From NCBI RefSeq assembly GCF_040813715.1, contig NZ_JBFOCH010000002.1: a stretch of DNA of 64,000 nucleotides; one strand, 5' to 3'. Both the position numbers and the translations under genes were made by a program. This stretch comes from Mesorhizobium_K marinum. GTDB taxonomy: Bacteria > Pseudomonadota > Alphaproteobacteria > Rhizobiales > Rhizobiaceae. The stretch's first letter is position 1. Each line of letters begins with the position of its first letter. Positions 54,588-62,701 of the stretch are shown here, piece by piece. The notes beneath the pieces were generated by a model, which saw only the letters and a program-made list of their open reading frames with translations, did no database searches and was not told the DNA's origin.

Positions 54588-54902
54588 ATGATCGTCGAAG
54601 AACGCATCTACCGCATCCAGGCCGGAAGGCTTCCGGAATACCTCGCACGCTACGAAGCGATGGGGTTCGACCTGCAGCGGAGGATCCTGGGAAACCTGAT
54701 CGGCTATTTCACGACCGAGATCGGTCCCTTGAGCAGCATCGTCCACATGTGGGGCTACGACAGCCTGGACGATCGCGCGAGGCGGCGCGCGGAACTCGCC
54801 GGCCTGGCAGAATGGCAGGACTATCTCCGCGTCTGCACGCCGATGATCGTCGAAATGGAGAACCGGATCCTCGTTCCGACGTCCTTCTCGCCCCTGCGCT
54901 AG
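54588..54902 (+). CDS. NIPSNAP-family protein
   Basis: 104-aa ferredoxin-fold protein starting MIVEERIYRIQAGRLPEYLA, with HMWGYDSLDDRARRRAEL, the typical NIPSNAP/EthD-like pattern. AAGGAG lies upstream of the ATG. Bacterial members often sit in catabolic operons; biochemical role unknown. It ends the TRAP operon. Confidence 0.85.
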   Translation: MIVEERIYRIQAGRLPEYLARYEAMGFDLQRRILGNLIGYFTTEIGPLSSIVHMWGYDSLDDRARRRAELAGLAEWQDYLRVCTPMIVEMENRILVPTSFSPLR

Positions 54903-54958
54903 GGCCAGCCGGAGCCGCGTGTTTGCTGACGGTGCCGATTGGCAGCAGCTATCGTGCG

Positions 54959-54987
54959 TCCACGGCGACGGGCGAGTTCGCCGTGGA
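54959..54987. terminator. Bidirectional hairpin between NIPSNAP and SorC genes
   Basis: Perfect 10-bp inverted repeat TCCACGGCGA/TCGCCGTGGA with a 9-base loop in the 90-bp convergent space. Likely ends both transcripts. Confidence 0.6.
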
Positions 54988-54992
54988 GCCCG

Positions 54993-55988
54993 TCAGGAAC
55001 TGGTTCGCTCTATCGGAGGCAACTCCAGAAGCGCATTTGCGGCCGCGACATCGGTGATCAGCACCCTTGCCCCGGTGGCAAGCAGGCCTGCGCGAATGGC
55101 CTGTGCCTTCCTCACCCCTCCGGACGTTATGACGACTTTCGGCACCTGCCGGAGGTCGGTCGGGTCGATGGCCATGACACGCCGATTGACGGGGTGATCG
55201 ATCACGCGTCCGTTCTGATCCACGAAGTGGCACAGAACGTCTCCCACCGCTCCAGCGTCGCGCAGGCTCTTGGCCTCGTTCGGCGCAAGAATGCCGCGCC
55301 GGAAGATCGACGCCTGCGGGCTCAGGTCGCCAACGCTGAGCAGCGCTATGTCCACGGAGCGCGCTCGCTCGCGCAGGTCTCGAAAATCCGCCTGGTCCCA
55401 AAGTGCCGTCACCAGGCTCGTATCCGGAACGAACACCGGCGCGGTGATCTGAAAAAGCTCGGCCTGATAGAAGTCGGCGAGACGCCAGGCAACAGAGGAC
55501 GGGTTGTGAACCGAAGCCCTGGTCAGTCCGCCGAGCAGCGACACGACCGTCATGTCCTCGACCTCCTGCCAGGTCAGCGAGCGCATGCATGCCTGCAGCG
55601 CCCCGCCCCAACCGACGCCGACGGAAAGGCCATTGGAGATCTGCTCGGAAAGATACCGCGCGGCGCCGTAGCCGACCACGTTGGCGATGGTCGCCTCGCT
55701 CTGGTCTGAGGCGGGAACCACGGTGGCCTCGAAAAGCCCGAGATGCTTTTCCAGCGCGCGCTGCAGCGCCACGGAAGACTGGGCCTGCGAATTGATGATG
55801 ATCTGAACGGTCCCGTCTTCGCGCGTGGCTGCGAGCAGGCGCAGTACCTTGAGGCGGCTGATGCCCAGATTGTGGGCCACCTGTTCCTGGGTCATGCCTT
55901 CGACATAGTAGAGCCATGCGCAGCGGAGCTTCAGTTCCTCCTGGTTCGCCTGGAAGGCGGTTCGCTTGGACTTTTTCCTGGCGGTCAT
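54993..55988 (-). CDS. SorC/DeoR-family sugar-binding transcriptional regulator
   Basis: 331-aa regulator. N-terminal helix-turn-helix (about residues 15-60) with YYVEGMTQEQVAHNLGISRL; C-terminal SorC-type effector domain (about 70-320) with VGVGWGGALQACMRSL, VVSLLGGLTRASVHNPSSVA and VITSGGVRKAQAIRAGLLA. Effectors are usually phosphorylated sugars. Divergent from surE; spaced inverted motifs in this promoter and that of the ABC operon are candidate operators. Confidence 0.92.
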   Translation of the reverse strand: MTARKKSKRTAFQANQEELKLRCAWLYYVEGMTQEQVAHNLGISRLKVLRLLAATREDGTVQIIINSQAQSSVALQRALEKHLGLFEATVVPASDQSEATIANVVGYGAARYLSEQISNGLSVGVGWGGALQACMRSLTWQEVEDMTVVSLLGGLTRASVHNPSSVAWRLADFYQAELFQITAPVFVPDTSLVTALWDQADFRDLRERARSVDIALLSVGDLSPQASIFRRGILAPNEAKSLRDAGAVGDVLCHFVDQNGRVIDHPVNRRVMAIDPTDLRQVPKVVITSGGVRKAQAIRAGLLATGARVLITDVAAANALLELPPIERTSS

Positions 55989-56055
55989 GGCGCTGTTGCC
56001 TCTCTCAGAAGGGATCCGGCTGCATCCTCAATATCACATCGCCCCGCTTTTCAAA

Positions 56056-56091
56056 ACGAACAAAACATCATACTAGAGAAACTATGTTCAA
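56056..56091. promoter_or_regulatory. Candidate SorC operator, site A
   Basis: ACGAAC (56056-56061) and GTTCAA (56086-56091) with exactly 24 bases between them, in the SorC/surE divergent region. The same half-sites at the same spacing occur at 57874-57909. Half-site centres are 30 bp apart, about three helical turns. Confidence 0.45.
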
Positions 56092-56175
56092 AAATGGATC
56101 GTAGGTTCGCTTGGGGAGTGCAGCGCCATTGTTGCCCGGGCCCCTGAGAAGCGTTGTCCCAACCCGAGGGCTTTT

Positions 56176-56937
56176 ATGAAGATACTGATTTCCAACGACG
56201 ACGGCATCGATGCGCCTGGCCTGGCAATCCTTGAGCGTGCGGCGGCATTGATTAGCGACGACGTCTGGACGGTTGCGCCAGAAGGAAACCGCAGCGGATA
56301 CGGCCATTCCATTACCTTGCGACGCAGCTTCCGGATCGAACGGCGCCATCCGCGGCGCTTCGCCTGTTCGGGTACACCCGCCGATTGTGTGATCGCAGCC
56401 ATGCAATGGGTGTTTGAAGCGTCCGAGACGCCGGACTTGATCCTCTCGGGTATCAACGAGGGACGCAACGTGGCCGAAGACGTGGCCTACTCCGGTACGA
56501 TGGCCGTGGCGCGCGAGGCCGCGCTGGTCGGCATTCCAGGCATCGCCTTCTCCATGCCGAGGGATGCCGGCCCGATCGAGGGCGAGGGGCTTCAGTGGCT
56601 CGCGAACCGTATCGAGGGATTCTGGTGCGCACGCGATGAATGGGCCCATGAAGGCCACTGGCTGAGCGTCAACCTTCCCCGCCGTCTGCCTGCTCCGCTC
56701 CGCGCTGCGCAGATCGGGCGGGACAAGGTTGCCAAGCGTGCGATCATCCATCGCCAGGATGCGAACTCAGCCGATATCGAGCCGCTGGCCGACCGGGACT
56801 ACGCCGCCCGGGACGGCGACGAGAACAGCCTTGTCGACGGGGGCATCGCCAGCGTAACCCGTCTGCACTGGATGGGCCACGCAGGCGTTCCCGAATCACT
56901 TCTGTGGGAAACCGCCGCCCGCGCCCGGCAGGCCTGA
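56176..56937 (+). CDS. surE: SurE-type 5'-nucleotidase/phosphatase
   Basis: 253-aa metal-dependent phosphatase. Active-site aspartates D8-D9 in MKILISNDDGIDAPG, the Ser/Asn loop NRSGYGHSIT, and SGINEGRNVAEDVAYSGTMA. SurE removes phosphate from nucleoside monophosphates and polyphosphate. This copy lies in a transport/catabolic locus rather than beside pcm/nlpD, so it may be a paralogue acting on an imported phosphorylated compound; this is inference. Confidence 0.9.
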   Translation: MKILISNDDGIDAPGLAILERAAALISDDVWTVAPEGNRSGYGHSITLRRSFRIERRHPRRFACSGTPADCVIAAMQWVFEASETPDLILSGINEGRNVAEDVAYSGTMAVAREAALVGIPGIAFSMPRDAGPIEGEGLQWLANRIEGFWCARDEWAHEGHWLSVNLPRRLPAPLRAAQIGRDKVAKRAIIHRQDANSADIEPLADRDYAARDGDENSLVDGGIASVTRLHWMGHAGVPESLLWETAARARQA

Positions 56938-56951
56938 ACGAGGGCGGCATT

Positions 56952-56983
56952 CCCCTTTGCCGGAAGGCTATCCGGCGAAGGGG
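56952..56983. terminator. Bidirectional hairpin overlapping the metallophosphoesterase 3' end
   Basis: CCCCTTTGCCGG and CCGGCGAAGGGG form a 12-bp stem with one T-G wobble and an 8-base loop. It lies between the surE stop and the convergent metallophosphoesterase, and reaches into the last codons of the latter. Confidence 0.6.
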
Positions 56984-57816
56984 TAGACCACCTTGATGAC
57001 GTCATCGAGGTGGCTGTTTTGGAATCCGGGATGGCCGCAAACGGTTGTCGCGACCGTTCCGTCGTCCTCGAACCTGTGCTCGAGATAGCCCACCTGGCGC
57101 TGCCCACCCATTTCAGGGACCAGTTTCTCCCGGGTCGTGAAGGCGATCGACGGGCACCATACCAGGCCGGTCCGACCATAACTGCGCAGCCGCTCCTGAT
57201 GCAGGTGACCGCTGGCGATCATTCGTAGGCGCGGATGCTCCATCAGGAATCTCAGCGCCTCGCGACCCTCGGGATCGACCGTCCAGTAGCTGAGATCGAT
57301 AGGATCCGGTTCGTCGATGAAGAAGGGCTGGTGGGTAAAGAGCGCCAGGTGGCGGTCCTCCACATCAGCAAGTTGCTCCGCAATCCAGGCATTCTGTTCC
57401 GCCTCTCGCGACAGCCCGGAACCCACCAGCAGGGAGTTGATGCCCAGAACGAGCCAGCGCTCCCGGTCGACCCTCCAGCGGTCTTCGCCGTAATAGTCCA
57501 GGTAGCGGCGCATGCGGATGTCGTCGATCGTACTGCCGTTTTCGGCAGCGGGGCGGGAAAGTCGCGGATTGTCCCCGACGTCATGATTGCCGGGGATGAA
57601 ATGGATGTGCTGGTCCAACGTCTCGTAGAACGAACGACAGAAGCTGAAGTCGTCCTCGTGGCGAATGCCGTCCAGCGTGATGTCGCCGGTGTGAACGATG
57701 AGGTCATGGGTCGAGTTCTTCAGCACCTCCAGCATCAGTTCGTTGTTGCGCTGAAAATGGTCCATACGTGCCGACAGGTGCGTGTCGGACAGGTGAAGCA
57801 TGCTGAAAGCGGTCAT
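56968..57816 (-). CDS. Calcineurin-like metallophosphoesterase
   Basis: 282-aa phosphoesterase with all five metal motifs: HLSDTHLS, HTGDITLDG, IPGNHDVGD, LFTHQPFF and ASGHLHQERL. Similar to class III cyclic nucleotide or glycerophosphodiester phosphodiesterases. The ATG at 57816 has AGGAG nine bases upstream. Divergent from the CUT1 transporter, which suggests that it cleaves an imported phosphodiester; this is inference. Confidence 0.88.
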   Translation of the reverse strand: MTAFSMLHLSDTHLSARMDHFQRNNELMLEVLKNSTHDLIVHTGDITLDGIRHEDDFSFCRSFYETLDQHIHFIPGNHDVGDNPRLSRPAAENGSTIDDIRMRRYLDYYGEDRWRVDRERWLVLGINSLLVGSGLSREAEQNAWIAEQLADVEDRHLALFTHQPFFIDEPDPIDLSYWTVDPEGREALRFLMEHPRLRMIASGHLHQERLRSYGRTGLVWCPSIAFTTREKLVPEMGGQRQVGYLEHRFEDDGTVATTVCGHPGFQNSHLDDVIKVVYPFAG

Positions 57817-57873
57817 TTCCGGTCTCCTTGAGGACAGCGACGCGGCCACGGGAATCGGACCGCCATTCCAATT

Positions 57874-57909
57874 TTGAACATTTGTATTGACCATCAAGAT
57901 TTAGTTCAA
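57874..57909. promoter_or_regulatory. Candidate SorC operator, site B
   Basis: Perfect inverted half-sites TTGAAC (57874-57879) and GTTCAA (57904-57909) separated by 24 bases, in the divergent region between the metallophosphoesterase and the ABC transporter genes. Same spacing as site A. Confidence 0.5.
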
Positions 57910-57983
57910 TAGTCCTGCTTGGAGCGGTTTGGAAAACATCCGCCGGCGACGCTGGCAAAACTCCAGGCGGGGTGTGGATCGGA

Positions 57984-59264
57984 ATGTCGGGAATTCAAGT
58001 CAAGGATCTGAGCAAGCGCTGGGGCGCCGTCCACGCTGTTCACGAGGTGAGTTTCGAGGTCGAGCCGGGCACGCTGACCGTGCTGCTGGGGCCATCCGGC
58101 TGCGGGAAGTCGACGACGCTTCGACTTATTGCCGGTCTTGATGAAGTCAGCTCCGGCTCGATTCTCATAGGCGGGCGTGATGTGACGCACGCGTCGCCGG
58201 CCGAGCATGGCATAGCCATGGTTTTCCAGTCCTATGCGCTGTTCCCGNTGCGTCGCCGGCCGAACATGGCATTGCCATGGTTTTCCAGTCCTACGCGCTG
58301 TTCCCGCATCTGAGCGTCAGGGAGAACATCATCTTCGGCCTTCGAGTGAGGAGGGTCGGCGCTGCCGAGCGCGAGCGCCGGCTGAAGCGGGCCAGCGATC
58401 TCCTCAATCTTGGCGAACTGCTCGACAGGCGCCCGAACCAGCTGTCCGGCGGGCAGCAGCAGCGCGTCGCCCTCGGCCGTGCTATCGTGGCTGAATCCCC
58501 CGTCTGTCTCATGGACGAGCCGCTGTCCAACCTCGACGCGAAGTTGCGTGCGAGCATGCGTGTCGAGATCCGTGCGCTGCAACAGCGCCTCGGCCTGACC
58601 ATGGTCTATGTCACCCATGATCAGGTCGAAGCGATGACCATGGCCGACAAGATCGTCGTGATGAACCAGGGGCGCATCGAGCAGATCGCCAGCCCGCGCG
58701 AGCTATANATCCAACCTCGACGCGAAGTTGCGGGCGAGCATGCGTGTCGAGATCCGTGCGCTGCAACAGCGCCTCGGCCTGACCATGGTCTATGTCACCC
58801 ATGATCAGGTCGAAGCGATGACCATGGCCGACAAGATCGTCGTGATGAACCAGGGGCGCATCGAGCAGATCGCCAGCCCGCGCGAGCTATACACGCGGCC
58901 GGCCACCACCTTCTGCGCCCGGTTCATCGGCACGCCGCCGATGAACCTGATCCCGGCAGGCGTCGTGCCCGGCTATGAACGCCTGCCTGAGGGCTGCCTG
59001 ATCGGCGTGCGTCCAGAAGATATCCGCGCCGGCCGCGATGGCGTGCGAGCGGTGGTCGAAAGCGTCGAGTATCTCGGCGCGGACGAACTCGTCGCCGCCC
59101 ATGTCGGCGATGCCAGGGTCATCGTCAGGCAACCCGCGCGTTCTGAAGCGCTGGACGGGACGATCGCATTGGTGTGGCCGGAGTCGGTCGCGCACGTTTT
59201 CGGTCCTGACGGCCGACGCCTCGATGAGGTGCCGCAAGCTCAATACAGGGAGGAACTTCAATGA
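57984..59264 (+). CDS. CUT1 ABC transporter ATP-binding protein (UgpC/MalK-like), split by contig gaps
   Basis: Removing the overlaps at N 58248 (59 bp) and N 58708 (184 bp) gives an intact 345-aa ATPase. Walker A is GPSGCGKSTTL, Q-loop VFQSYALFPH, signature LSGGQQQRVALGRAI, Walker B VCLMDEPLSNLDAKLR, H-loop VTHDQ, and the C-terminal TOBE/OB domain contains GVRPEDIRAG and VWPESVAHVF. Length and order match UgpC/MalK. Start ATG 57984; GTG at 57972 is an alternative. It overlaps the binding-protein gene by four bases. Confidence 0.9.
58190..58306. repeat. Contig-overlap duplication at N 58248
   Basis: 58 bp on each side match with three substitutions (for example GAGCATGGCATAG versus GAACATGGCATTG). 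Confidence 0.88.
58525..58891. repeat. Contig-overlap duplication at N 58708
   Basis: About 183 bp ending at 58707 recur from 58709 with one substitution (TTGCGTGCGAG versus TTGCGGGCGAG). Includes the H-loop region of the ATPase. Confidence 0.88.
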
Positions 59265-60544
59265 AACACGTTCTGAAATCGTCGTCGCTTTGCGGCGCAA
59301 TGCTCGCATTATCTATGTCCACGGCGCTTGCGGTTGACCTTGAGCTCTATTTCCCGGTCGCCGTCGGCGGCGAAGCGGCCAATACCATCCAGGCCATGAC
59401 CGATGAGTACATGGCGCGGAACGCGGAAGTGAAAATCAACGCCATCTACACCGGCAGCTACGCCGACACGACCACCCGGGCGATCACCGCGGCCCGCGGC
59501 GGCAACCCGCCCCACCTCGCGATCCTGTCGGCCGTCGATGTCTTCATGCTGCAGGACGAAAATCTTATCGACGCCTGGGACGGCTACCTGAGCGAGGACG
59601 AGCTGCAGAATTGGGTGGGCGGCTTCTACGAGGCATTCCGCGCGAACACGCACAAGAATGGAAAGACCTGGGGGATTCCGTTCCAGCGCTCCACGCCGGT
59701 CATGTACTACAACAAGGATGCCTTCAAGGCAGCAGGGCTGGATCCCGAGGCTCCGCCCAGCACCTGGGAGCAGCTTGTCGAGACCGGCAGGAAGCTGACC
59801 GTCCGCGACGCCAATGGCACCGTCACCCAATGGGGCGTTCGCATCCCCTCATCCGGTTTTCCCTATTGGCCGTTCCAGGCTCTGGCGATTGCGAACGGCG
59901 CCGAACTGATGAACGCTGAAGGCACCGAAACCTATTTCGATCGGCCGGAAGTCATCGAGGCTCTCCAATTCCTCGTGGACCTTTCGAAGAAGCATCAGAT
60001 CTTGGCGCCGGGCATTGTCGACTGGGGCGCAACGCCGCGCGCGTTCCTGGACGGCGAGGCCGGGATGGCGATCACCACGACCGGCAACCTCACCAACATC
60101 CGCACCAATGCGACCTTCGATCTCGGTGTGGCGATGCTGCCGAAGAACAAGCAGTACGGCGTCGCTACCGGTGGCGGTGACTTCTTTCTCTTCAAGGGGC
60201 ACGACCAGGAAGCGACACGCGCCGCCATCGATTTTGTGAAGTGGGCGACTGCTCCGGAGCAGGCGGCCGCGTGGTCGATCGCGACCGGGTATGTGGCGCC
60301 GCGTCCCGACATCTGGGAAACCGACAAGATGAAGGAGTACGTGAAGGAAGTTCCCGGCGCACTGGTCGCGCGCAACCAGCTCGAACACGCGGTCGCCGAG
60401 TTCTCGACCTATGAGAATGCCCGCGTTCGCCAGATACTCAACGACGCCATCGCGGCCGCGATCGTCGGAGACAAGTCTCCCGAACAGGCTCTGACCGATG
60501 CTCAGGGCGAGGCGGACGCAATTCTCAAACTCTATCGTCAGTAG
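59261..60544 (+). CDS. CUT1 ABC transporter substrate-binding protein (UgpB-like)
   Basis: 427-aa periplasmic protein. Signal peptide MKHVLKSSSLCGAMLALSMS with cleavage near ALA-V. Family 1 features: LELYFPVAVGGEAANTIQAM, PFQRSTPVMYYNKDAFKAAG, TWEQLVETGRKLT and GEAGMAITTTGN. Closest pattern is UgpB (glycerol-3-phosphate/glycerophosphodiester) type. The flanking phosphoesterase and SurE fit a phosphorylated substrate, though this is not certain. Followed by a terminator-like hairpin. Confidence 0.92.
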   Translation: MKHVLKSSSLCGAMLALSMSTALAVDLELYFPVAVGGEAANTIQAMTDEYMARNAEVKINAIYTGSYADTTTRAITAARGGNPPHLAILSAVDVFMLQDENLIDAWDGYLSEDELQNWVGGFYEAFRANTHKNGKTWGIPFQRSTPVMYYNKDAFKAAGLDPEAPPSTWEQLVETGRKLTVRDANGTVTQWGVRIPSSGFPYWPFQALAIANGAELMNAEGTETYFDRPEVIEALQFLVDLSKKHQILAPGIVDWGATPRAFLDGEAGMAITTTGNLTNIRTNATFDLGVAMLPKNKQYGVATGGGDFFLFKGHDQEATRAAIDFVKWATAPEQAAAWSIATGYVAPRPDIWETDKMKEYVKEVPGALVARNQLEHAVAEFSTYENARVRQILNDAIAAAIVGDKSPEQALTDAQGEADAILKLYRQ

Positions 60545-60551
60545 GACCAGC

Positions 60552-60584
60552 CGGGGGCGGCTTCGTTCGGTCGCCCCCGCTTTT
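60552..60584 (+). terminator. Hairpin with T tract after the CUT1 binding-protein gene
   Basis: CGGGGGCG/CGCCCCCG (60552-60559 and 60572-60579) followed by C-TTTT. The best match to an intrinsic terminator in the window; probably a partial terminator that lowers permease expression relative to the binding protein. Confidence 0.7.
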
Positions 60585-60607
60585 GACTTCGCCAAAGGCC
60601 GCGGATC

Positions 60608-61619
60608 ATGATCAAGCGCGAATGGATAAATGCCTGGCTGCTGCTGACGCCTGCGCTGCTGCTGCTTTTCGGGTTTACTCATCTGCCGGCGGTGCAGACA
60701 ATTCTCGACAGCTTCTGGTCCACACCGCGCGGACAGCGGGCTGCGGTTTTCGTCGGCTTCGACAACTACCAGCGCATGCTTGGCGATGCAGTCTTCGTCA
60801 AGGCGATGGTGAACAATGCGATCTACGCGGCGATAACGATTCCCGCCTCGATCGCGCTCGCATTGTCGATGGCTCTCTTCGTGTCCCGGAAAATCCTCGG
60901 GCAGGGACTACTGCGCATGGCGTATTTCACGCCAACGGTGCTGCCACTGATCGCGGTGGCCAATATCTGGCTGTTCTTCTACCTTCCGGGCTTCGGTCTG
61001 TTCGATCAAATTCGCGGACTGTTCGGCTTCCAGCCGATCAACTGGGTAGGCCAGCCCTCCACCGCGCTCTACGCCATTACCGCGGTGACGATCTGGAACC
61101 AGGCCGGCTTCTTCATGATCTTTTTCCTGGCTGCGCTGCAGACAATTCCCCAGAGCCTGCGCGAGGCGGCGGCGCTCGAGGGCGCTTCCAGCTGGGTCTT
61201 CTTCTGGCGGATCACATGGCCGCTCATCATGCCGACCACGCTTTTCGTGTCGGTCAATGCGACGATCAACGCGTTTCGCATGGTCGANGCAGAGCCTGCG
61301 CGAGGCGGCGGCGCTCGAGGGCGCTTCCAGCTGGGTCTTCTTCTGGCGGATCACATGGCCGCTCATCATGCCGACCACGCTTTTCGTGTCGGTCAATGCG
61401 ACAATCAACGCGTTTCGCATGGTCGATCATGTTTTCGTGATGACGCAGGGCGGACCCAACAACGCCTCGACCCTGCTGCTCTACTACATTTACGACCAGG
61501 GCTTCCGGTTCTGGGATACGGCCTACGCCGCGACCCTTACCGTCGTCATGGTGGCGATCCTCGCGCTCGTCGGCATCGGCCAGTTCTTCCTCCTCGACCG
61601 TCGGGTGCACTACAGATGA
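60608..61619 (+). CDS. CUT1 ABC transporter permease (UgpA-like), split by a contig gap
   Basis: Removing 139 bp at N 61288 gives a 290-aa permease. Six helices, starting near AWLLLTPALLLLFGFTHLPA; EAA loop QSLREAAALEGASSWVFFWR with ITWPLIMPT, and the family motif VMTQGGPNNASTLLLYYIY. Overlaps the next permease by four bases. Confidence 0.9.
61150..61426. repeat. Contig-overlap duplication at N 61288
   Basis: 138 bp recur around the N with one substitution (GCGACGATCAAC versus GCGACAATCAAC). Contains the EAA loop of the permease. Confidence 0.88.
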
Positions 61620-62479
61620 CGACCGCAGCCACCGATCTGAGGCAGACATCCTCCAGTTCCAACGTGCGCGGGATCAGCATCGATCGCGCGCTGTTCGTGG
61701 CCGGCGCATGGGCGCTGGCCCTGGTCTGGCTGCTCCCGCTGCTCTACGCCGTATGGACCGCCATCCATCCGTCCGCCTACGAGACACGCTTTGACCTGTT
61801 TGCGCCGCTGACGCTGGAGAATTTCGTCGAGGCATGGAATGCAGCGCCGTTCGCGCGGTACTTCCTGAACACGATCATTCTCGTGACCATGATCCTCGCC
61901 GCGCAGCTCGTGTTGTGCACGCTCGCCGGCTTCGCCTTCGCCAGGCTGGAGTTCCCGGGAAAGAACATTCTCTTCTCCCTGGTCCTCCTGCAACTCATGG
62001 TGATGCCGGATATCCTCATCGTCAGGAACTATGCGGCGATGCGCACGCTCGGACTGGTGGACACCATTCTTGCAATCGGTCTGCCGTACTTTGCTTCGGG
62101 CTTTGCAATCTTCCTGCTGCGCCAGACGTTCAAGACACTGCCGAAGGAACTGGACGAAGCGGCGCGCGTGGAGGGCTGCAACCTGCTTGGCCTGTTGTGG
62201 CGGGTCTATATTCCACTGGCAAAACCCACCATGCTCGCCTTCGGGCTGGTTTCGGTGTCCCACCATTGGAACAACTTCATCTGGCCGTTGATCATCACCT
62301 CCTCCGCCGAGACGCGGCCCCTTACGGTTGGCCTCTCCATCTTCGCAACAACCGACAGCGGCACCGAATGGTCAATCATCAACGCGGCGACGCTGATAAC
62401 ATCCGGGCCTCTGTTGATCGGATTTCTCCTTTTTCAGCGCCAGTTTGTTCAAAGCTTCATGCGGGCCGGGATCAAGTAG
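61616..62479 (+). CDS. CUT1 ABC transporter permease (UgpE-like)
   Basis: 287-aa permease with six helices. EAA loop LPKELDEAARVEGCNLLGLL with RVYIPLAKPT, and SVSHHWNNFIWPLIITSS. Completes the transporter with the UgpA-like partner. Confidence 0.92.
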   Translation: MTTAATDLRQTSSSSNVRGISIDRALFVAGAWALALVWLLPLLYAVWTAIHPSAYETRFDLFAPLTLENFVEAWNAAPFARYFLNTIILVTMILAAQLVLCTLAGFAFARLEFPGKNILFSLVLLQLMVMPDILIVRNYAAMRTLGLVDTILAIGLPYFASGFAIFLLRQTFKTLPKELDEAARVEGCNLLGLLWRVYIPLAKPTMLAFGLVSVSHHWNNFIWPLIITSSAETRPLTVGLSIFATTDSGTEWSIINAATLITSGPLLIGFLLFQRQFVQSFMRAGIK

Positions 62480-62701
62480 GTCGGATCCGAGGCAATGTGT
62501 GACCCTTCGTTCTGCTGGCTAGCAGGCCTGCTGGTGGCGATCGATTCGGTTCTCCCCCGACCTTGACGGATCCAAGACCCGGTCCGGCTCATCAAATGTC
62601 GCTCGCGGCGGCGGGNAGATCAAAGGCCCGGTCCTTCTCAAATGTCGCTCGCGGCGGCGGGCGGCCAATCCTATAGTCTTCCCGAACATGGGAGATGAAG
62701 G
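62480..62701. other. Intergenic region with contig gap N 62616
   Basis: 222 bp without a gene. It has a 12-bp palindrome AGCAGGCCTGCT (62521-62532) and an imperfect overlap of about 33 bp on each side of the N at 62616, with several differences. The next gene has no strong promoter visible here. Confidence 0.45.

Noticed and set aside
62521..62532. AGCAGGCCTGCT palindrome as an attachment or operator site
   Set aside because: Single occurrence, high GC and adjacent to an assembly gap; no supporting second site.
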